A stretch of 64,000 nt of DNA from JABFRJ01 sp033812735 (GCA_033812735.1 JAPXTA010000004.1:1-64000), one strand, 5' to 3'; positions 25,889 to 35,120 are shown, numbered from the stretch's first letter. Notes: generated by a model from the letters alone, not told the origin. Made by a program: numbers and translations.

Positions 25889-26884
25889 GTGAAGCGCCAG
25901 ACGCAACCGAGCCCGCCCGTGCCGATCGAGAAAGCCACGCCTGAGAGCATCGCGACTGCCGCCCGCTACATCGAGCAGGGCGGCCTTGTCGCGTTTCCGA
26001 CCGAAACCGTTTACGGCGTCGGCGCTGATGCAACCAACGACTTCGCCGTCGCCGGAATCTTCTCGGCGAAAGGCCGCCCGACCTTCAATCCGCTGATCTC
26101 GCACGTCCCAAACGTCATGGTCGCCGAGCGCTATGCGATCTTCGACGACCGCGCCAAAAAACTTGCCGCCAAGTTCTGGCCCGGCCCCCTGACGCTCGTT
26201 CTGCCGCGCCGGCCCGATTGCGCGATATCGCTGTTGGCGACCGCCGGTCTCGACACCGTTGCACTCCGCTGCCCGGCACATCCCGTCGCGCTCCGTCTCA
26301 TCGCCGAAGCAAGACGCCCCATCGCCGCACCGAGCGCCAATCGCTCTGGACATGTGAGCCCAACAACCGCACAGCATGTCGCTGAAGACTTGGGCGATCG
26401 CGTCCCGCTGATCCTCGACGGTGGCCCGACCGAGGTGGGCCTCGAATCGACGGTGCTCGATGCATCCGGCCCCACACTGGTCATCCTCCGGCCGGGTCTC
26501 GTTTCAGCGGACGACATCACCGAAGCGACGGGCGAGCCGGTATCGCGAGCAGCCCCAATCGCGGACGACACCGACCTGCCGACGGCCCCGGGCCAGCTCG
26601 CCAGTCACTACGCGCCCCGCGCCAAAATCCGATTGAATGCCGATACCGCCCGCGAAGGCGAAGCCTTGCTCGCTTTCGGCCCCGTTCCAACGTCGGTAAC
26701 GGGGCCGTTTGAACAACTGAGCGAGAAGCGCAATCTGCTCGAAGCCGCAGCCAATCTGTTCGCGGCACTACGCCGCCTCGATGCGACGGGCGCCGAAGTG
26801 ATCGCCGTCATGCCGATCCCAACCGATTCCGGCTTGGGCGACGCCATCAACGACCGCCTCGCCCGCGCCGCCGCGCCGCGATAA
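25889..26884 (+). CDS. L-threonylcarbamoyladenylate synthase (Sua5/YwlC type)
   Basis: The enzyme makes threonylcarbamoyl-AMP from threonine, bicarbonate and ATP for the t6A modification of ANN-decoding tRNAs. The YrdC domain fills the first ~200 residues: GGLVAFPTETVYGVGADAT, RPTFNPLISHV, FWPGPLTLVL and AAPSANRSGHVSPTTA are all clear. The C-terminal Sua5 extension ends with conserved-looking SHYAPRAK. The start is uncertain between GTG 25889 and GTG 25919. It is an essential-type housekeeping gene with no evident operon partner. Confidence 0.92.
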   Translation: MKRQTQPSPPVPIEKATPESIATAARYIEQGGLVAFPTETVYGVGADATNDFAVAGIFSAKGRPTFNPLISHVPNVMVAERYAIFDDRAKKLAAKFWPGPLTLVLPRRPDCAISLLATAGLDTVALRCPAHPVALRLIAEARRPIAAPSANRSGHVSPTTAQHVAEDLGDRVPLILDGGPTEVGLESTVLDASGPTLVILRPGLVSADDITEATGEPVSRAAPIADDTDLPTAPGQLASHYAPRAKIRLNADTAREGEALLAFGPVPTSVTGPFEQLSEKRNLLEAAANLFAALRRLDATGAEVIAVMPIPTDSGLGDAINDRLARAAAPR

Positions 26885-26930
26885 CGCCCTTCTGCCTGCA
26901 CTTGCATCGTCCGCGAACCATCGTCACTCT

Positions 26931-26979
26931 CTGCTGCCTGCTGCCTGCTGCCTGCTGCCTGCTGCCTGCTGCCTGCTGC
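26931..26979 (+). repeat. Heptanucleotide tandem repeat (CTGCTGC)7
   Basis: Seven perfect 7-bp units end 17 bases before the ATG of the iorB-like gene, where the ribosome site and promoter should lie. Changes in copy number could alter expression of that gene. Confidence 0.9.
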
Positions 26980-26996
26980 CTGAGACCTGACACCCG

Positions 26997-28481
26997 ATGC
27001 CCACATCCCAACCCTATTGCATTCTAATCGCCGCGCTCGGTGGCGAGGGCGGCGGCGTGCTCATGAACTGGATCGTCGAAGCCGCGACGACCGCTGGCCT
27101 CCCCGTTCAGGCAACCTCGGTTCCCGGCGTCGCCCAACGGACCGGCTCGACGAGCTACTACATCGAGATGATGCGCGTGCCCTCGCCGCCTGGCGCACCG
27201 CAACCCGTCTTCGCGCTCGTGCCGATGCCCGCTCGCGTCGATGTAGTCATTGCCAGCGAACTCGTCGAAGCAGGCCGCATTCTCGAACGCGGCTTCGTCT
27301 CGCCGAAGCGCACCACGCTCATCACCTCGACCAACCGCGTCTATACGACTGCAGAAAAGGCTGAGATGGGCGATGGCCGCTTCGCGCCGGAAAAGGTCGA
27401 AGCAGCAGGCCGCGCTCTCGCCAAGGAGTTCTTGGCTGTCGATCTCGACGCCCTCGCGCGCCGTCACGGCACGATGGTGAGCGCAACCATGTTCGGTGCG
27501 CTCGCGGGCGCGGGGCTCCTCCCATGGGATCGCGCCGCCTGTGAGCGGGTCATTGGCGCCAACGCCTCGAGCCGCGCCGGCTTCGATGCCGCCTTCGCTG
27601 AGGCGCAGAATTTACGCGCTTCGCCGCCAACGCCGGCATCACCACCGGCCAATGGCGGGCCTCAGGCAGCAGCACCCCTTGCGACCTCGTCTGATCTTCC
27701 CGAACCCGTCGCCCGCATCGCCAGTCTCGGCGTTGCTCGCTGCACCGACTATCAGGATGGCGCCTACGGCACGCTCTACCTCGACCGCGTGCGGACCCTT
27801 GCCAATGCCACAACGGCCCGCGACCCGATCACGCTTCACGCCATTGAAGAGGCCGCTCGCCGCCTCGCCACCTGGATGACGTATGAAGACATCCCACGCG
27901 TCGCTGAATTGAAGACCAAGCCCGAGCGATTTGCAGCCATTCGCGGCGAAGTCGCTCTGGAGCCCGGGCAGATTCTCAAAATCACCGAGTATCTGAAGCC
28001 CGGCGCCGACGAGATCGCGGCCATGCTTCCGAGACCATGGGGCGAGCGCATCAATCGCCGCATCGCATCTGGCAAGTCGCTCCCCTTCGTCGGCCGCGGT
28101 GTCAACATCGCGACGACAGGCATCGTCGGCTACAACGCCATGCGTCTGCTCGCGCGCTTCAAGAAGGGGCGGCGCGGCTCGTTACGCTTCCATGAGGAAA
28201 ACGGGGCCATCGAGGCCTGGCTCGTTGCGATGCGGCAAGCCCTACCAATGGATCCGCCTTTCGCGAGCGCGCTCGCCGAATTGCCACGGTTGCGCAAAGG
28301 CTACGGCGAGACTTTCCTGCGCGGCCGGTCCAATTACGATCAAATCTTCAATGCGCTGGTTGCCGATCCGGCCGCTCGCGGCGAACGTCTCGACAAGGAC
28401 CGTTTGCGTAAAGCGATATCAGCGGCCCTCGCCGACCCCGATGGCAAGTCGTTGCGGCAACTGATGGCGGCTTCAGCCTGA
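26997..28481 (+). CDS. Indolepyruvate:ferredoxin oxidoreductase beta-type subunit (IorB-like)
   Basis: The N-terminal ~190 residues are a 2-oxoacid:acceptor oxidoreductase gamma/beta domain (AALGGEGGGVLMNWIVEAA, VPGVAQRTGSTSYYIEM). The C-terminal half is the extra helical domain typical of long IorB proteins (DGAYGTLYLDRVRTL, FHEENGAIEAWL). With the thiamine-diphosphate alpha subunit it would oxidatively decarboxylate aryl pyruvates to aryl-acyl-CoA. An iorA gene is not adjacent. The last nine bases overlap the convergent gene at 28473. A Pro/Ala linker joins the two domains. Confidence 0.82.
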   Translation: MPTSQPYCILIAALGGEGGGVLMNWIVEAATTAGLPVQATSVPGVAQRTGSTSYYIEMMRVPSPPGAPQPVFALVPMPARVDVVIASELVEAGRILERGFVSPKRTTLITSTNRVYTTAEKAEMGDGRFAPEKVEAAGRALAKEFLAVDLDALARRHGTMVSATMFGALAGAGLLPWDRAACERVIGANASSRAGFDAAFAEAQNLRASPPTPASPPANGGPQAAAPLATSSDLPEPVARIASLGVARCTDYQDGAYGTLYLDRVRTLANATTARDPITLHAIEEAARRLATWMTYEDIPRVAELKTKPERFAAIRGEVALEPGQILKITEYLKPGADEIAAMLPRPWGERINRRIASGKSLPFVGRGVNIATTGIVGYNAMRLLARFKKGRRGSLRFHEENGAIEAWLVAMRQALPMDPPFASALAELPRLRKGYGETFLRGRSNYDQIFNALVADPAARGERLDKDRLRKAISAALADPDGKSLRQLMAASA

Positions 28482-28904
28482 AGCCGCACACGTGCCGGTG
28501 TAGTGCGAGATCACCGGCTGCCCGAGCACGCCGAAGTGCCGCGAATGCACGGCGGGCATCGGCTTTCCGGCTTCGTCCGCGTCATACACGGTCGTCACGT
28601 TCAGATAGCCCTCACCGACCACTTCGATGAAGTGGAGCGCATTGACCGCACGAACGATGCGCAGTGTCGTCGCCGCCGCCCCGCCTTTCAGCGCCGCCGT
28701 TTGCTTGTCGGCGTCGATGTCCCCGATGTCGACTTTGAGAGGGCTTGCCTTCACCTGTTTGAAGCGCCCCTTTTCAAACGTATGCGCACGCCCCGACTTG
28801 AAGGAGCAAGCGAGCGCTTTCGGGTCCGCTGCCGATGCAGCGCCCGTCATCCCGAACACAAGCCCCAAAAGGCCCAAAGCCCCCGCATATCGACGAACGC
28901 GCAT
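28473..28904 (-). CDS. Hypothetical exported protein
   Basis: The 143-residue protein has a clear signal peptide (ALGLLGLVFGMTGAASA, cleavage near residue 25) and a mature part rich in beta strands. Single cysteines lie near the N and C ends of the mature chain and could form a disulfide. No family is recognised. The gene overlaps the end of the iorB-like gene on the other strand by nine bases and follows the small cytochrome c gene by 21 bases in the same direction, so the two are probably co-transcribed. Confidence 0.65.
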   Translation of the reverse strand: MRVRRYAGALGLLGLVFGMTGAASAADPKALACSFKSGRAHTFEKGRFKQVKASPLKVDIGDIDADKQTAALKGGAAATTLRIVRAVNALHFIEVVGEGYLNVTTVYDADEAGKPMPAVHSRHFGVLGQPVISHYTGTCAASG

Positions 28905-28925
28905 GATTGTCCCCTTCCAGGCTCG

Positions 28926-29255
28926 CTACCGCTTCTTGGCAGGTTTTGGCAGCGAACCGAAATACAATGCGAGCGCGCGAAAGTCTTCGTCTTCGAGTGA
29001 TTGTGCGACCGATTGCATCGCCTCATTGGGGCGAAGCTTCTCTTTGTAATATTGCATCGTCGTCACGAACTCCTCGGCCGGCCAGCCGACGATCGACGGT
29101 ATGCCGTTGTCGGTGCCGTCGATCCGGTGGCAGGTCGTACATTCGCGCGACAGATGTTGGCCATAAGCTCGTGCCTTGGCGTCGTCCGCCAGGGAACCCG
29201 GCACAAACGCCGCGACCGACGAAATAATGAAGGCAAAAAGCGCGCCTCCCCGCAT
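28926..29255 (-). CDS. Monohaem cytochrome c, resembling the FccA/SoxE-type subunit
   Basis: This 109-residue periplasmic electron carrier has a signal peptide (ALFAFIISSVAAFVPGSLA) and a single CTTCH haem site. The later pattern PSIVGWPAEEFVTTMQYYKEKLRPN, with DEDFRALALYFGSLP near the end, resembles cytochrome subunits of flavocytochrome c sulfide dehydrogenases. The axial methionine is probably in NEAMQSVAQSL. It is a candidate partner for the FccB at 2584, though 25 kb away. The start at 29255 is chosen because it leads directly into the signal peptide; GTG 29315 is possible. Confidence 0.75.
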   Translation of the reverse strand: MRGGALFAFIISSVAAFVPGSLADDAKARAYGQHLSRECTTCHRIDGTDNGIPSIVGWPAEEFVTTMQYYKEKLRPNEAMQSVAQSLEDEDFRALALYFGSLPKPAKKR

Positions 29256-29519
29256 GCTCCAAGGTGACACGGCGCTTCCTCCAAGCGGTGACGACGGCGG
29301 CAGCCTTATGGCCACTCATATATTCGAGAATACGAATACTATCGCGCGGCCGTCCCGACAAGCTACTCGACCATGCCGGCCGCAACATGATAGAGGCTCC
29401 CGCATGAACATGATCGACATGACCCAGTCGCGACGACGCGGATCGAGCCCTGCCACAAGCGGCCTGTGACGGCGAACACTCGCCTTTCCGGCCAGTTCCC
29501 CGTCGCGCCGGAGTCGTCG

Positions 29520-30089
29520 ATGTCATCCCCTGGTCCTGCCGCAAACAATGATGCGCTGCACGCTTTTCCCGCCGAAGCGCTTGCTCCCTCCTTTGTCGTC
29601 CAGCCCGTCACCGCCGCCGACTACACAGAACTCGGTGCGCTCCACGACGTCGTGTTTGGACCGGGCGCCCTGACCCGCGCCGCCTATCGCATCCGCGAAG
29701 GCATGCCGCGCCACTCGCCCTTCTGCCGTTTGACCCGCGAGGGCGGGAAGCTGATCGCCTTTATCCGCTTCACCCCGGTGACCGTCGGCAGCACGGGGCG
29801 AGCCTTGATGCTCGGTCCGCTTGCCGTCGCCCCTAGCCACGCCAACCGTGGTCATGCGCGCCGCCTCATCGCTGAGGGGATCGACGCGGCCCGTGCCGCC
29901 GGCATCCGCATCGTCGTTCTGGTCGGCGATCGGCCCTACTACGCGAAGCTCGGCTTCGTTCCCGTGCCGATGGGACAGATCACGATGCCAGGACCGGTCG
30001 ACCCAGCCCGCCTCCTCGCATTCGAAGTCGCCCCTGACGCGCTCGCTTTCTACAGCGGCGTGATCGCGGCCGATCGCCCGGCCTCTTAA
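29520..30089 (+). CDS. GNAT-family N-acetyltransferase (YhbS-like)
   Basis: The acetyl-CoA binding region is clear (LGPLAVAPSHANRGHARRLI, residues about 100-120), as is the C-terminal GDRPYYAKLGFVPV motif typical of YhbS-type acetyltransferases. The substrate is unknown. The ATG at 29520 has GGAG seven bases upstream; a GTG at 29466 is in frame but lacks a ribosome site. The protein is cytoplasmic and the gene is monocistronic. Confidence 0.85.
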   Translation: MSSPGPAANNDALHAFPAEALAPSFVVQPVTAADYTELGALHDVVFGPGALTRAAYRIREGMPRHSPFCRLTREGGKLIAFIRFTPVTVGSTGRALMLGPLAVAPSHANRGHARRLIAEGIDAARAAGIRIVVLVGDRPYYAKLGFVPVPMGQITMPGPVDPARLLAFEVAPDALAFYSGVIAADRPAS

Positions 30090-30207
30090 GCCCCGTTAAC
30101 GCTTTGTTTGCCATTGCGGACGCCGGCGCTGCCTTCGGTATCTCGTCACCGTTAACAGGCACGGGAATTGCGGTTGATCACGCGTGTCCAATCCCACGCG
30201 TGAAATC

Positions 30208-31047
30208 ATGTCCCTCGAAACCGTACACGCTGCGGCTAGCCCCGCCATCCCAACGACCGCCGCGCCTATGCCACCGGCGTTTTCGGCGCCGACCGTGCAC
30301 GTCGGCGGCTTGTCGATGGCCGCGCTCTCCCGCAAGGCCTGGGCGGAGGCCGTGGTCGCCTGCGCCATCGCGCGCCGCGGCATGACCGGTGTCGCACCTT
30401 ATTTCTTCACGTCCGCCAACGGCAATGTCCTCTCCCGCTATGCCCGCACGCCGGAGTTCCGCGCGATGATCGATAGCGCCGACGCCGTCGATGCGGACGG
30501 ACAACCGCTGGTCATCGCTTCGAAGCTGATGACCAAAACACCGATCCCCGAGCGCGCCGCGACCACCGATATTTTTCATGATGTCGCCCGCGTCGCGGCC
30601 GCGAAGGGGCTGAGCTTCTATCTCCTCGGCGGCAGCGAGGAGATCAACCGCATTGCCGCCGAGAAGACCGCCGCAGTCAACCCTGGCCTGGTGATCGCTG
30701 GCCGCCGCAACGGCTACTTCAAGCCGGAAGATGAGGCGGCCGTCGTCGCTGCCATCAATGCCGCGAGACCGGACGTACTCTGGGTCGGCCTCGGCGTGCC
30801 GAATGAGCATGCTTTCGTCGTCCGCAATCGCGCCCGCCTCACCAACGTCGGTGTCATCAAGACCTGCGGTGGCCTGTTCGATTTTGTCGCCGGCAAGAAC
30901 ACCCGCGCGCCCGATTGGATGCAACGCCACTCGCTGGAATGGCTCTATCGCCTCTGGCTGGAACCGCGTCGCTTGTTCTGGCGCTACGCCACCACGAACA
31001 TACATACGCTCTATCTGCTCTTGTCGCGAACGCGCGATCGCGCCTGA
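30208..31047 (+). CDS. WecG/TagA/CpsF-family glycosyltransferase
   Basis: This membrane-associated glycosyltransferase family (GT26) adds a sugar to lipid-linked precursors of surface polysaccharides. The typical blocks are TSANGNVLSRYARTPEFRAM, ADAVDADGQPLV, YLLGGSEEIN, LWVGLGVPNEHAF and the C-terminal LEWLYRLWLEPRRLFWRY. The start may be ATG 30208 or GTG 30184. It stands apart from any polysaccharide cluster here, so the product is unknown. Confidence 0.9.
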   Translation: MSLETVHAAASPAIPTTAAPMPPAFSAPTVHVGGLSMAALSRKAWAEAVVACAIARRGMTGVAPYFFTSANGNVLSRYARTPEFRAMIDSADAVDADGQPLVIASKLMTKTPIPERAATTDIFHDVARVAAAKGLSFYLLGGSEEINRIAAEKTAAVNPGLVIAGRRNGYFKPEDEAAVVAAINAARPDVLWVGLGVPNEHAFVVRNRARLTNVGVIKTCGGLFDFVAGKNTRAPDWMQRHSLEWLYRLWLEPRRLFWRYATTNIHTLYLLLSRTRDRA

Positions 31048-31121
31048 CTGCATCGCTCCCAGAGCGGTGGACGAGCCCGCGCGCCGCTGGCATGGTCGCC
31101 GCGACTGATGGGAGAACGACA

Positions 31122-31745
31122 ATGCTCAAGATCTACGGCCGCGCCAATTCGATCAACGTCCGCAAAGTTCTTTGGCTCGCAGACGAAGTCGGCCTCGCCT
31201 ACACGCGCGAGGATTGGGGCCGTGGCTATCGCCCGGTCGACGATCCCGTCTTCAAGGCGCTGAACCCGATGCAGGCGATCCCGGTGATCGACGATGACGG
31301 GTTCGTACTGCGCGAGTCCCACGTCATCTTGCGCTATCTCGCCGACAAGCAGAAGCGCGCCGACCTCTATCCGGCTGATCCGCGCACCCGCTACGGCGTC
31401 GACGCATGGCTCGATTGGGCCGGCAGCGATCTCTATTGGGGCGTCCGCCCGGTGTTTTTGGGCCTGCACATCAAGCAGGGACCCATGGCAGATCCCGGCA
31501 CGATCGCGGCCGGTGCCAAGGAATGGATTTACCGGATGAAGTTGCTGGACGCCCACCTCGCGGCGAGCGGCCCATATGTGATGGGCGACGCATTCACCAT
31601 CGCCGACATTCCCATCGGCCTGGTCGTCAACCGCTGGTTCGGCATCGACTTCGAGAAACCGCCGCTGCCGTCAATCACGTCCTACTACGAGCGATTGTCG
31701 CAACGCCCCGCCTACATGATGCACGGTCGCAACGGCACGCCATAA
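31122..31745 (+). CDS. Glutathione S-transferase
   Basis: The 207-residue protein has a thioredoxin-like N-terminal domain (MLKIYGRANSINVRKVLWLADEV, then QAIPVIDDDGFVLRESHVILRYL, where glutathione binds) and an all-helical C-terminal domain with the capping box region GDAFTIADIPIG. The serine in NSINVRKV is the likely catalytic residue. The ATG follows a GGGAGA site. Its substrate cannot be predicted. Confidence 0.9.
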   Translation: MLKIYGRANSINVRKVLWLADEVGLAYTREDWGRGYRPVDDPVFKALNPMQAIPVIDDDGFVLRESHVILRYLADKQKRADLYPADPRTRYGVDAWLDWAGSDLYWGVRPVFLGLHIKQGPMADPGTIAAGAKEWIYRMKLLDAHLAASGPYVMGDAFTIADIPIGLVVNRWFGIDFEKPPLPSITSYYERLSQRPAYMMHGRNGTP

Positions 31746-31820
31746 GGCTTGCGATAACGCAATCGGTGAAACCATTTCTGACGCAATTGTGTGCAAGGCA
31801 AGCGGGCAGGAGGGTTCGCA

Positions 31821-32336
31821 ATGGCCGGTAGCCGCAACACCAAAGCTTTTGCAGCCTTCGTCGCCGCAGTTGCGCCGTCGTACGCCGTCGCTCAAGAGTA
31901 TTGCGTTGCCTGCACCGAACCCAACGCGCTCTACCGCTGCGTGATAGAGGACGCACGCCCGGGCGTCGCGTCGTCCTTGCAGGTAGCCTGTATCTCGCGC
32001 ATCGCCCGTGAAGGTGGGCACGGGCAGTGCACTGTCAAACGCGGTGTGACCGTGTTCGAGTGCGATGGCATCGTGAAGCGGATCTCGCTCGCAGCCGAAC
32101 CGGCTCCGCCTGCGGCGGCGGCACCGCCGCAGGTGGCATCCCCCGTACCCGCTCCCGTTCCAGCGGCAGCCCCATCACCACCGGTGCCGCCACAGGCGGA
32201 CGGCCCGCCGAAGACGGTCGCGGAGATGGCGAAGCGCGCCAAAGCCGACAGTGACCGGCAGTGGGAGCAAACCGGCAGCTTTTTCAAGAAGTCGCTGAGC
32301 TGCATCACCTCTTTATTCACAAAATGTTCCGACTGA
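31821..32336 (+). CDS. Hypothetical exported proline-rich protein
   Basis: The protein has a signal peptide (FAAFVAAVAPSYAVA), a cysteine-rich part (YCVACTEPNALYRCVIED, VACISRI, GQCTV, FECDG; seven cysteines), then a Pro/Ala linker of about 45 residues and a short C-terminal region with two more cysteines. The pattern suggests a disulfide-stabilised periplasmic domain. The ATG follows an AGGAGGG ribosome site. No family is recognised. Confidence 0.7.
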   Translation: MAGSRNTKAFAAFVAAVAPSYAVAQEYCVACTEPNALYRCVIEDARPGVASSLQVACISRIAREGGHGQCTVKRGVTVFECDGIVKRISLAAEPAPPAAAAPPQVASPVPAPVPAAAPSPPVPPQADGPPKTVAEMAKRAKADSDRQWEQTGSFFKKSLSCITSLFTKCSD

Positions 32337-32682
32337 GAGCAATGGGTCGATGAACGGTTAAGTAACTGCCAGAGATAGAGAAAACTGGCTCTTAAGTGGC
32401 GTTGAGCCGCTGGTGGCCAGTCTTTGGCTTTTGCTTGAAATTGTTTTCTGATTTTGGACGACATCCGGCGATACTTGCGCTAGAAGGCGGCCACGCCGTT
32501 GCAAAGGTTGATGAAACGAGTCGTGCCGAAGCCGCAGAGCCGGTCGTGCACGGGCAAGTTATGCGCAATACCCCACGCGCTGGGCAACCATACGGGGAAC
32601 TCGCCTGTTTAACGGACGTGAGACGGTGAGGTCGGCGACCCGGGCTGTGCGCCCGGCAATAGCAAGAAAGAACCTTTGAGAG
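32337..32682. other. Intergenic region without a supported gene
   Basis: These 346 bases separate the exported hypothetical gene from ptsN. An open frame at 32396-32629 has no ribosome site or recognisable protein. A short GC-rich hairpin (CCGGGC with GCCCGG) lies near 32640-32655. No rpoN or hpf sequence, which often precedes ptsN, was seen. Confidence 0.5.
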
Positions 32683-33156
32683 ATGAGCCTGAGCGATCTG
32701 ATTTCCAAGGACGGGATTGTCCCGGCCCTGAAGGCGAAGGACAAGAAGCAGGCGCTCCTGCAGCTCGCCGAATTGGCTGAGCGGCGCACAGGAATTGCCG
32801 CCCGTGATGTCTTCGAAAAACTGCTGCAGCGTGAACGGCTTGGCTCGACCGGGATCGGCCGCGGCATTGCCATTCCCCATTTGCGGATAGACGGCCTGAA
32901 AGTGATCACGTGCGTGTTCGCGCGGCTCGAGCAAGGCATTGCCTTCGACAGCATCGACGGCGAACCAGTCGACCTTATTTTCGTGCTCCTGACGCCAGAA
33001 CACGCCGGTGCCGATCACTTGAAGGCACTCGCGCGAATCTCGCGCCTGATGCGTGACCCCGCAACGACCCAAAGGCTGCGCGCTACCAAGGATCGCGCGG
33101 CCCTCCACGCAGTCCTGACCCAGTCCTTGCCGGCGCCCTTCCCCCTAGCGGGCTGA
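32683..33156 (+). CDS. ptsN: PTS IIA-like nitrogen regulatory protein
   Basis: The 157 residues match EIIA(Ntr), which receives phosphate from the NPr protein and regulates nitrogen and potassium metabolism and, in alphaproteobacteria, stress or polymer responses. The phosphorylated histidine lies in GIGRGIAIPHLRI near residue 66. The final segment (DHLKALARISRLMRDP) is typical. The gene stands apart from rpoN and the ribosome hibernation factor gene. Confidence 0.9.
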   Translation: MSLSDLISKDGIVPALKAKDKKQALLQLAELAERRTGIAARDVFEKLLQRERLGSTGIGRGIAIPHLRIDGLKVITCVFARLEQGIAFDSIDGEPVDLIFVLLTPEHAGADHLKALARISRLMRDPATTQRLRATKDRAALHAVLTQSLPAPFPLAG

Positions 33157-33290
33157 ACAGATAGACAGAATTCGCCATTGCGATTGCGGGTGGAACTACC
33201 TACGTTCCGGCTAAACACCGGTCAGAAGACCGTCTAGCGCCGGATGCCGAATTCCCGGCCCGAGTTAACCCATAGAGTTCAGAGTTCGAC

Positions 33291-33896
33291 ATGGGCCGAC
33301 GCTCCTCCCACACGCCACAGCAATTGCGCGACCTCATTCTCGAGGCGGCCCAGGACATTATTGAATCCGAAGGGCTTTCGGGACTTTCCGCCCGCGAGAT
33401 CGCGCGCCGTATCGGCTACTCGCCCGGCACCATCTACAACATGTACCAGAACCTCGACGACGTGATCTTGCATGTCGAGGCGCGGGTGCTCGACAGCCTG
33501 GAGATGCGGCTCGGCGGGATCGTCAAGTCGGTTGCAGGACCGGCCGCGCTGCCCGAACTCGCCCGCGCTTACCTGGCCTTTACGCAGGAAAAACCGAAGC
33601 TTTGGAACCTTCTGTTCGAGCATCACCTGCCGGCCGGAACGGATTTGCCCGGCTGGTACCAGGAAAAACTCGAAGGTCTCCTGCGCCGTGTCGAGGAAGC
33701 CCTCGCCCCACTGTTTCCGGCAGGCAACGAGGCCGAGCGTCATCGCGCCGCGCGCGTGCTGTGGGCGGGCGTCCACGGCATCACGTCGTTAGCGACAGCC
33801 GACAAACTCTCGATTGTCACCAGCGAAGCGGCGAGCCGGCTGATCGAGGACCTCGTGCAAACTTATCTCAAAGGCATCGAAGCCGGCCGCCGTTGA
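33291..33896 (+). CDS. TetR/AcrR-family transcriptional regulator
   Basis: The N-terminal helix-turn-helix is clear (LILEAAQDIIESEGLSGLSAREIARRIG, then SPGTIYNMYQNLDDVI, residues about 13-60), followed by an all-helical ligand-binding domain containing ARAYLAFTQEKPKLWNLLF. Such regulators are usually repressors of nearby genes. The aminotransferase-like gene starts 35 bases downstream and may be its target or operon partner. The ligand is unknown. Confidence 0.9.
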   Translation: MGRRSSHTPQQLRDLILEAAQDIIESEGLSGLSAREIARRIGYSPGTIYNMYQNLDDVILHVEARVLDSLEMRLGGIVKSVAGPAALPELARAYLAFTQEKPKLWNLLFEHHLPAGTDLPGWYQEKLEGLLRRVEEALAPLFPAGNEAERHRAARVLWAGVHGITSLATADKLSIVTSEAASRLIEDLVQTYLKGIEAGRR

Positions 33897-33930
33897 GGTA
33901 AGTTGAGCCTCCGCACCTATGGAGGCTCGC

Positions 33931-35079
33931 ATGCTGGATTGCCAACGTCACCTGTTCGATATCCCGCGCGACGTGGCCTTCTTCAATGCCGCGTCGATGG
34001 GCCCGTTACCGCGCGCGACGGTCGAAGCGGCGCGTTCGGCCGTTGCCCGCAAATCGCAGCCATGGAAGATCGACGCAGCCTTTGCCACCGACCAGATCGA
34101 GCGCGCCCGACGCGCTGCCGCCCGCCTCATTCACGCCGATCCCGAGGACGTCGCGCACATCCCCGCCATCAGTTATGCGATCGCGACCGCGGCCAACGTC
34201 GTCGCGATCCCGCGCGGCTCCCGCGTCCTCGTGCTCGCAGACGATCATTCTTCACCCGTTCTTGAATGGACGGGCCGCGCCGAGAGCGGCGGCTTCACAG
34301 TCGAGAAGGTCGAGCGTCCCGCCGACAGCGACTGGACGCGCGCAATTCTCGACGCCATCGATCGCCCGGGCGCAGCGCCACTCGCGCTCGCGTCCATATC
34401 GTCGCTGCATTGGTCCGAAGGCTGCATCATCGATACGATGGCCGTTGCATCCGCGTTGAAGCGCAAGAGTGCTCTGTTTCTGCTCGACGCCACACAAAGC
34501 GTTGGCGTCCTCGATCACGATGTGCGCACGCTCGATCCCGACTTCCTCGCGTTCCCGACCTACAAGTGGGTTCTCGGTCCCTACGGCCGCGCCTTCCTCT
34601 ACGTCGCCAAGCGCCATCAATCGGGCGCCCCGATCGAACAAACCCCGCATGGCCGCCGTTCCGTCAAGGCGGAGAATGATCTCTACTACGCCGACACGGC
34701 CTACGTGGCGAACGCGCGCCGCTTCGACATGGGCGAGCGGGATCATTTCATATCGATGGAGATGGCGAGCCTCGGCATGGAGCTGGTGTCGTCTTGGGGC
34801 GCCGATGCCATTCGCGAACGGCTGCAATATTTGACAGGCAGAATAGCTGACGGCCTTGCTGGGACCGGCGTCCATCTGCACCCCGCATCCCTCAGAACGC
34901 CGCATATCCTGAGCGTCGGATTCCCGCGAGGCATGCCGCCCGGCTTGGCGGAGAGCCTTTCCGCAGCAAATGTCCACATCGCACAGCGAATCGGCCGCAT
35001 CCGCATCGCCCCGCACGTCTACAACGACGAGGCCGACGTCGATCGTTGCGTCACGGCGATCAAGCGCTGCATCGCCTGA
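33931..35079 (+). CDS. Class V aminotransferase-like PLP enzyme
   Basis: The 382-residue protein has the fold-type I signature of class V aminotransferases, desulfurases and kynureninases. DATQSVGVLDHDVRTLDPDF carries the aspartate that pairs with the PLP ring nitrogen, and the PLP lysine is in TYKWVLGPYG. There is no desulfurase-type active-site cysteine loop that I can identify. The ATG at 33931 has GGAGG five bases upstream, which rules out the earlier ATG at 33919. Substrate unknown; an isopenicillin-epimerase-like function is one option. Confidence 0.85.
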   Translation: MLDCQRHLFDIPRDVAFFNAASMGPLPRATVEAARSAVARKSQPWKIDAAFATDQIERARRAAARLIHADPEDVAHIPAISYAIATAANVVAIPRGSRVLVLADDHSSPVLEWTGRAESGGFTVEKVERPADSDWTRAILDAIDRPGAAPLALASISSLHWSEGCIIDTMAVASALKRKSALFLLDATQSVGVLDHDVRTLDPDFLAFPTYKWVLGPYGRAFLYVAKRHQSGAPIEQTPHGRRSVKAENDLYYADTAYVANARRFDMGERDHFISMEMASLGMELVSSWGADAIRERLQYLTGRIADGLAGTGVHLHPASLRTPHILSVGFPRGMPPGLAESLSAANVHIAQRIGRIRIAPHVYNDEADVDRCVTAIKRCIA

Positions 35080-35085
35080 AACAAA

Positions 35086-35120
35086 AAGCCCCGGGAACCA
35101 GCCCGGAGCTTTCCGTTCGT
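35086..35120. terminator. Terminator between convergent genes
   Basis: AAAAAGCC precedes a CCGGG-AACCAG-CCCGG stem followed by AGCTTT. It can act in both directions and separates the aminotransferase-like gene from the iron-binding SBP gene. Confidence 0.6.

Noticed and set aside
26931..26979. Possible CRISPR array
   Set aside because: The unit is only seven bases and the copies are directly adjacent with no spacers; it is a simple tandem repeat.
32396..32629. A 77-codon frame upstream of ptsN
   Set aside because: There is no ribosome site or family, and it is not in the position of an hpf or rpoN remnant that I can recognise.
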